12,510 bases of DNA from Paraglomus occultum (lineage: Eukaryota; Glomeromycota; Glomeromycetes; Paraglomerales; Paraglomeraceae). The position numbers were made by a program, and so were the translations under genes. The notes beneath the pieces are model-generated. The model searched no databases. It saw only the letters and a list, made by a program, of their open reading frames with translations, and was not told where the DNA came from. Below, in pieces: positions 7,992 through 12,510 of the stretch (positions are counted from its first letter, which is position 1; the number at the start of each line of letters is the position of its first letter). The DNA is taken from contig CAJVPJ010001082.1 of the NCBI GenBank assembly GCA_910592205.1, positions 1 to 12,510 on the forward strand, read 5' to 3'.

Positions 7992-8500
7992 TTCAATTAT
8001 TTGGTAACTACAATCGAGTAAATTCTAAGATGAGGCAATGATTAATGAATTACAGATTAACCCATATTTTTTTAACAAAATCGTGAAAAATATGTTGAGT
8101 GTTTGTACTGTCAATGTTTAGTAGTCTTTGGACAAAATGCAAACCTATAGACTTTAACAATCGATAACTAGACATAGACAATAAAATAGTTTTGTCAAAG
8201 AACGTAAGTTGCATGCTTTCCGGACAATCAGTTATTTTGTGTTAACACGCAAAAAAAAATCTAAACTCGCAAATCTGCGGCTGTGCTCTACTAATTATTG
8301 GCGTGCTTATTGTTTACTAGTTATCTGTTAATAAGTAATGTCCCGCCGACATGTTTGGAAATATGCAAGGGATGGTTTCTTGGCACCCGTATTGCCGAAG
8401 TTGGCTTGCAGAGGTATGACAAAGGTTCATATTCTATTAGCTATAATCGATATTGCCTTGTAAGTTCCGATACTTATGAAGAATTTTCTGGAAATTGATA

Positions 8501-8608
8501 TACGAAACATCTTTTTATAGCATAAGCCCTTTTTTAGACTTGGCTCATGAATTCTTTCTTATCTTTCGTTGTACGAAATAACTTGTTTATAGTATAAACC
8601 TTTTTTAT
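8501..8608 (+). repeat. Imperfect direct repeat pair, about 36 bp, 71 bp apart
   Basis: Two copies of TACGAAA...TTTATAG.ATAA.CC.TTTTTTA start at 8501 and 8572. They differ at several positions and by one indel. This is probably a local duplication; no known repeat family is recognised. Confidence 0.55.
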
Positions 8609-8843
8609 TATTTTCGAAACATGCAAGGTTTGAGCGATAACCCAAAAATATCGGATATATTAATATTTGCTGCATTATGCGTATTGCACATGTCAGACCT
8701 TTTTAGTCTATATTTATCATGCCGTTATTCATTTACTTATAAACAGGATTTTATCTGCATTGAGAAAACAAACACTTGATCACCAAATCCAGAATTAAAA
8801 AGGATTTTCGTTAATATTAATGCCACAATTGTTATATGCAATT

Positions 8844-8883
8844 GGGCAATAGAACCTAATTGGATGTTCTCGTACAATTGCCC
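8844..8883. repeat. Interrupted inverted repeat
   Basis: GGGCAAT AGAAC ... GTTCT ... ATTGCCC can pair as a 5-bp inner and 7-bp outer stem with a bulge. It lies about 200 bp upstream of the alginate-lyase-fold gene. It could be a protein-binding site or chance. Confidence 0.35.
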
Positions 8884-8996
8884 TTGTTTTAAATACTACT
8901 TTATCAAGTCTCCATGTCATTCTCAACACCACACACTAAACCACACTTTCAATTTCTCTCGGTAGAACCGCCTACCTTTGACAGGAGGGCTCATTT

Positions 8997-9009
8997 CTTC
9001 GCTGCGAAG
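8997..9009. promoter_or_regulatory. Palindrome CTTCGC-T-GCGAAG in the leader/promoter
   Basis: A perfect 6+1+6 palindrome 72 bp before the start codon of the alginate-lyase-fold gene, standing out as GC-rich in an AT-rich leader. Palindromes of this type are often dimeric transcription-factor sites; the factor is unknown. Confidence 0.3.
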
Positions 9010-9080
9010 AATAATTAATTCAATTGTCCTTTACATAGCAGTTTACACAAGATCACTCTCCTACTAGACATACATAGAAT

Positions 9081-10633
9081 ATGAAGATACCAACGCTGCT
9101 GGCAGCCCTACTGACAATATGGATTTCAGTTGCTGAAGGTAAAGGGTTTGCGAGATGGATAACCCCATCGGAAGCAACAGATAATTAGTCAACTATATAT
9201 GCAAATAGTGACTTTTATTATGAATCTAATATTGATATCACATTTGATCATGAACAGCTGGTCTCGAAATGGATCTTCTCAACATAGATGGTTTGAACAC
9301 ATTCAAAACTAAATATTTAAACAATCCCGGAGCAGCAAGTTCAGCAATTGCTGCAATACGTAGAAATGCCCAAACCGCTCTCGCTAATCCTAATCCATAC
9401 TCAGTCATCAATTCCTCCGTCGTTCCTCCCGACAAAGATATGCACCAGTTCTACTCATGGGCTCCCTACTGGTGGCCAAATTGCAAAGGTATTAAAAATG
9501 TAAAGGATGAGCAGACAGACTGTCCATATGAACAAAAAGACGGGCAATACGTCCCTGACATTGGAAAAATATCTGACCCAAAGGATGCCAGTAAATTGAC
9601 TACAGACGTGACAACAATGGCGCTTGCATATGCGTTAAATGGTGATGAAAATCTCGCCACGAAGACCGCCCATCTTTTGGATACTTGGTTCTTGAACAAC
9701 AACACATTCATGAAACCGGAATTGAACTTTGGACAAGTCATACGCGGCAAAGGTCGTTTCACGGGTAGACCAGAAGGTATACTGGATCTGAGATCGTTCG
9801 TATATATTCCGCCAGTCGTTGCACTGCTTGAAAAGTCGAGTGTGGGCACTAGCTTAACAAACGGCCTTAAAGCATGGTTTAATGATTACTCAACTTGGTT
9901 GCTCACCTCAGACCTTGGCAAAGGCGAAATGGCTGCCAACAACAACCACGGTTCGTTCTTTGTAGCGCAAACAGCTACCTATTTACATTTTGCAGACAGA
10001 GACGATGATGCTCGTAATTTGATTAGCAGCTTTGTCAGCGGTATATACCAAGGTCAGATAAACAAAGACGGAGAACAACCTCTAGAAGCAGCGCGTACAA
10101 GGCCATTCCATTACCAATGCTTTAACCTAGTTGCGTTAGTATACATCGCCCGTCTATCAGACCAACTTAATGGTACTAACGTGTGGGAAGCGAAAACTGC
10201 CCAAGGCGCAACGATAAAAACAGCTATCGATTATTTGGTTCCAATCACGCAAGGTATTCTGACAGATATGAAAAACGGGAAAAGCGTAAAAGAGCCACCG
10301 GATACGCTTACCACGCCCTTATACGCAGCTCGTGATCATTATGGAGATCCCGATGGACAATATACGACGCTTTTAAACAAACTTCTTACCATCACCAGTG
10401 GACCAAGTGAATTTTGGACAGTATGGAATCCACAGGCATTGTCAAACCTTAATGCCACGTCTAACTCTACTGACGATGACAGTAGTGGATTCGATGGGTA
10501 TGATGGATCCGGAGACGGCTGGGACCCGTATGGAAACACAACTACTAATGAATATAACAGTGTTGGTAACAGCGTGAGGCTATACAATGGACTATGGGCT
10601 GTCGTCATGGTTGTAGTTGCATTATTGATTTAA
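9081..10633 (+). CDS. Secreted GPI-anchored alginate-lyase-fold protein, two exons, 477 aa
   Basis: Predicted cell-surface polysaccharide lyase (Alginate_lyase domain, PL5/PL38-like fold) that would cleave uronic-acid polymers by beta-elimination. Exon 1 (9081-9138) encodes a signal peptide; a 119-nt intron (GTAAAG...AACAG, phase 1) splits the codon for Ala20, completing an A-E-A cleavage site. Exon 2 is 9258-10633. Family landmarks, precursor numbering: SWAPYWWP (86-93), GQVIRG...GRPEGILDLRSF (about 178-200), NNNHGS with the expected catalytic Asn249-His250, and ARTRPFHY (298-305) supplying Arg and the catalytic Tyr305. A Ser/Asp/Gly/Asn-rich linker (about 414-456) with N-glycosylation sequons precedes a C-terminal hydrophobic tail WAVVMVVVALLI with nothing after it, typical of a GPI-attachment signal. 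The start has A at -3 and is the only ATG preceding a signal peptide. All key residues and the frame are intact. Substrate is not proven; host cell-wall glucuronans are a plausible target. Confidence 0.92.
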
Positions 10634-11187
10634 TTGATTAGATGTGAATTAATTGTACATTATAATTACAACTGTTAGTTTGTCTCAAAAAAATTCTTGT
10701 ACTTTTCTACCGTGTGCTCCGCAGGTTTTGTGTGTAAAGCAAACGTAAAGGACAATACCTCTTTCATTCCTTATAGTTATTTTTCCCTATTTATTCTTGA
10801 CATCACACCTTCGATTTCCCTCGATTCCATTAATGTCGTGATTTGCATCTACGTATGCAGTGTTTTTATTGCAATAAAGTACGTTCATGCCGTTCGCTGT
10901 TTAAATCAATAAACGGTAACACAGTATTTTATAAAAAATGAAGGTCGAGGCTATTGCAAAATAGAAAAAGCAATCGTCTTCAAGTTGATATAATAATGAT
11001 TTGTTGGATTTCTGTGGACCGTGAGTTATGATGTAGTTTTATGCTCGTCATCCGCATGTTGAGCGTCATAGATATTGTGATCAACTAGCAAATACGACAT
11101 TCACTATGCTTGACCATTCCAAGTTGTATTAACAAACAATCTGACGATACGTTGTAATCGTATCAAAACTGTTTAAAAGACACGTTT
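10634..11187. other. 3' flank of the lyase gene and promoter region of the J-protein gene
   Basis: No gene is seen. A 71-codon open frame (10697-10912) starts at TTG and is a hydrophobic string without domains. Two AATAAA hexamers occur near its end. The stretch from about 10920 to 11187 should include the promoter of the downstream gene; no TATA box stands out. Confidence 0.5.
10873..10913 (+). terminator. Candidate polyadenylation signals (two AATAAA)
   Basis: AATAAA occurs at 10873-10878 and 10908-10913, about 240-280 bp after the stop codon of the lyase gene. These are the first canonical hexamers downstream and would give a fairly long 3' untranslated region. Fungal genes often use looser signals, so the real site could be nearer. 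Confidence 0.35.
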
Positions 11188-11299
11188 ATGAGAATGTTCA
11201 TAGGCACCAGCCACCATGTCAGGGGTCAGCGCCACAAATTTATTCGTTCTACTGCAACATGTTCTCTCAGCATCTACGTCTCAGTATGAACGATTATAA
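11188..11299 (+). promoter_or_regulatory. Overlapping upstream ORFs before the J-protein start
   Basis: Two upstream ATGs open frames that run past the in-frame starts of the J-protein gene. The first, at 11188, ends at 11289. The second, at 11216, lies in a strong context (CCACCATGT) and encodes 27 codons, ending at 11299, 11 bases beyond the ATG at 11286-11288. If the transcript begins before 11188 these would reduce translation of the main frame. The transcription start is unknown. Confidence 0.35.
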
Positions 11300-11976
11300 T
11301 TCATTGTTAAATACGCTCGGAAATTACAAAGAAATTAATAACAACGACGACGAAAGCTTCTATGATAATTTGTACTACGTGCTCGGATGTGTTCCAGAAA
11401 GTACGGTGAGATATGAAAGCACTTTTCATTAGAGAATTGGCGGAGTCCTTTTCATAGGGGTAATCAAATAACGTTTTCTTACATACAGCCAGAACAAATA
11501 TCGACAGAATACAAGAAACGTGTTTTAACTTGTCATCCGGATAGGCTTAAACTCAATGAAGACAAATCAGCAGAATTTCACAAATTGCTAACAGCGTACA
11601 AAATCCTGAGCGATCCAACCGAGCGCGTGCAGTATGATAAATGGCGTAATTCCTCAATTAAAGTCCCATATTTGATGTGGAAAGGTCTTGGGGCACACGC
11701 GCAGGTCTGTAAAATAGAGCTTTGTATAACAAGTTGCAAATGAATGCTCCGCAACCAGCGCTTTCTTTCTTGTCTTGGTAGGCGGTCCATTGGCGAGTAC
11801 CTCGTGAGCATTTGGCAATTGATAATGAGTGTCACGCTTATAAAGAGGGCAGTCTCAATCAGAGGATCGTAACGTCCACCCCAATGACAGCAGTGTATGA
11901 AAAGCCGGAAGCATCGTTTTGGAAAAACTCTGATACTGACGATCTTTATGAAAAGTTTAGAAATTATGAAATCTAA
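11286..11976 (+). CDS. DNAJC12: DNAJC12-like J-domain co-chaperone, three exons, 176 aa
   Basis: Cytosolic Hsp40-type co-chaperone that would stimulate Hsp70 ATPase. Exons: 11286-11405, 11489-11704, 11782-11976; introns of 83 nt (GTGAGA...ACAG) and 77 nt (GTCTGT...GTAG), both phase 0. The J domain begins LYYVLGCVPES and holds the essential HPD at 56-58 (TCHPDRLK), followed by AYKILSDPTERVQYDKWR. Beyond it, the YLMWKGLG and AVHWRVPRE segments and the extreme C-terminus KFRNYEI match animal DNAJC12, whose C-terminal motif is the family hallmark. Human DNAJC12 is 198 aa, close to this length. An in-frame ATG at 11259 would add nine residues. In animals the partner clients are tetrahydrobiopterin-dependent aromatic amino acid hydroxylases; a phenylalanine hydroxylase client in this fungus is an inference. 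No broken residues were found. Upstream ORFs overlap the start. Confidence 0.93.
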
Positions 11977-12510
11977 GTTTATAAGCGCCGAGACATACTT
12001 ATCCGAAAGTTGATGGTTACTATTAAATACAGAGTTGCTAAAATAATTCGTCAGATGAAAATTTAATTACATTAGAACTTGAGTCTCCAGAGCGTTGATA
12101 GTAAACCCAATAATAATGAGCATTAAGTAATCATATAGACCAATAACTAGAAAGTATCTGATAATAACATTTTGTCGGAAGATCCAAGGAATCAGAAAAA
12201 TTAAAAGCTCTGCAAGAAGACTAAAACCTAAGATTGGCATAAGAACTCTTCATTAATAACGTCAGCGAAAATTGGTCATTGAAAATTCGAACGATTAGGT
12301 AAATTTAATCGAAATATTTGATCATTGCTAAATCCCTTCTTTCGAAATTTGTGCTTACCAAACAAGGTTTATTGTCAATATTCTTTTAAATTATTACTTA
12401 TGATATGTCAATGAAATGCCATGAAATCTTTGAAGCAATGTTATCGGGATCTATGAACAATTGTTGAAGTCAGAAAAAAGCGAAACGCGAAAACTTAGAA
12501 AATGCATCAC
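11977..12510. other. Intergenic, right edge of the window
   Basis: AT-rich downstream flank of the J-protein gene. A short plus-strand stretch near 12180-12300 reads KESEKLKALQED, then a stop and NLRLA, a stop and ELFINNVSENWSLKIRTIR. It looks protein-like but has two in-frame stops and no recognised family. No gene is called. Confidence 0.45.

Larger units (their letters stand above)
6839..9080. other. Long intergenic region upstream of the alginate-lyase-fold gene
   Basis: More than 2 kb with no convincing gene. It contains small open pieces, namely a peptide MDTSVQNNDAHE at 7258, a possible two-exon mini-gene at 7822-7991 and a frame at 8298-8498 starting at TTG, plus local repeats listed separately. 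The last 150 bp before 9081 are C-rich, with CACA/CTCT strings, and probably contain the promoter and 5' untranslated leader of the next gene. No TATA box is evident there. Confidence 0.5.

Noticed and set aside
8298-8498. 66-codon plus-strand frame
   Set aside because: It begins at TTG, has no recognised family, and another frame starting at the ATG at 8350 is equally plausible; it is probably just a less AT-rich patch.
9466-9849. 127-codon minus-strand frame inside the lyase gene
   Set aside because: It is an antisense shadow of the intact lyase coding sequence with no domain of its own.
10697-10912. 71-codon plus-strand frame after the lyase gene
   Set aside because: It starts at TTG, is a hydrophobic low-information string, and lies in the likely 3' untranslated region.
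11578-11835. 85-codon minus-strand frame over the J-protein gene
   Set aside because: It is a shadow spanning exon 2, intron 2 and part of exon 3 of the DNAJC12-like gene.
12180-12300. Protein-like stretch with two in-frame stops near the right edge
   Set aside because: It is short, interrupted and unrecognised, so it is not enough to call a pseudogene.

Overview
This is an AT-rich eukaryotic window. The coding blocks are cut by short spliceosomal introns (about 76-119 nt, GT...AG). There are Tc1/mariner and pogo-like DNA transposon relics, and the gene content fits an early-diverging (Mucoromycota-like) fungus: a GPI-anchored alginate-lyase-fold protein, a CAMK-like kinase, a membrane-anchored SDR and a DNAJC12-type J protein. 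No bacterial-style operons, rRNA, tRNA or CRISPR were seen. The lineage is inferred from gene style and not proven; I could not run a search.

Layout. (1) 1-347, minus strand: the 5' end of a short-chain dehydrogenase. It carries one +1 frameshift and an 84-nt intron, and the second exon runs off the left edge. (2) 348-1718: AT-rich spacer between the divergent SDR and kinase. (3) 1719-2653, plus strand: a CAMK-like protein kinase relic. Its reading frame changes twice, its HRD and DxW residues are altered, and it keeps one normal 76-nt intron. (4) About 2650-6300: a transposon graveyard. It holds an antisense Tc1 transposase scrap (about 3390-3570), a neat 563-bp internally deleted Tc1/mariner with 25-bp inverted repeats and TA flanks (4071-4633), a 184-bp pogo-type MITE (4695-4878) and a decayed mariner 3' end (about 5930-6250). 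(5) 6300-9080: mostly non-coding AT-rich DNA with one doubtful ORF, one doubtful spliced mini-gene and a few small repeats. (6) 9081-10633: an intact two-exon gene for a secreted, GPI-anchored alginate-lyase-fold protein of 477 aa. (7) 11259/11286-11976: an intact three-exon gene for a DNAJC12-like J-domain co-chaperone, preceded by overlapping upstream ORFs. (8) 11977-12510: spacer.

The genes do not form a pathway. The most informative features are the two intact genes on the right, one a cell-surface polyuronide-lyase-like protein and the other a fungal counterpart of an animal co-chaperone. They contrast with the frameshifted genes and layered transposons on the left half.
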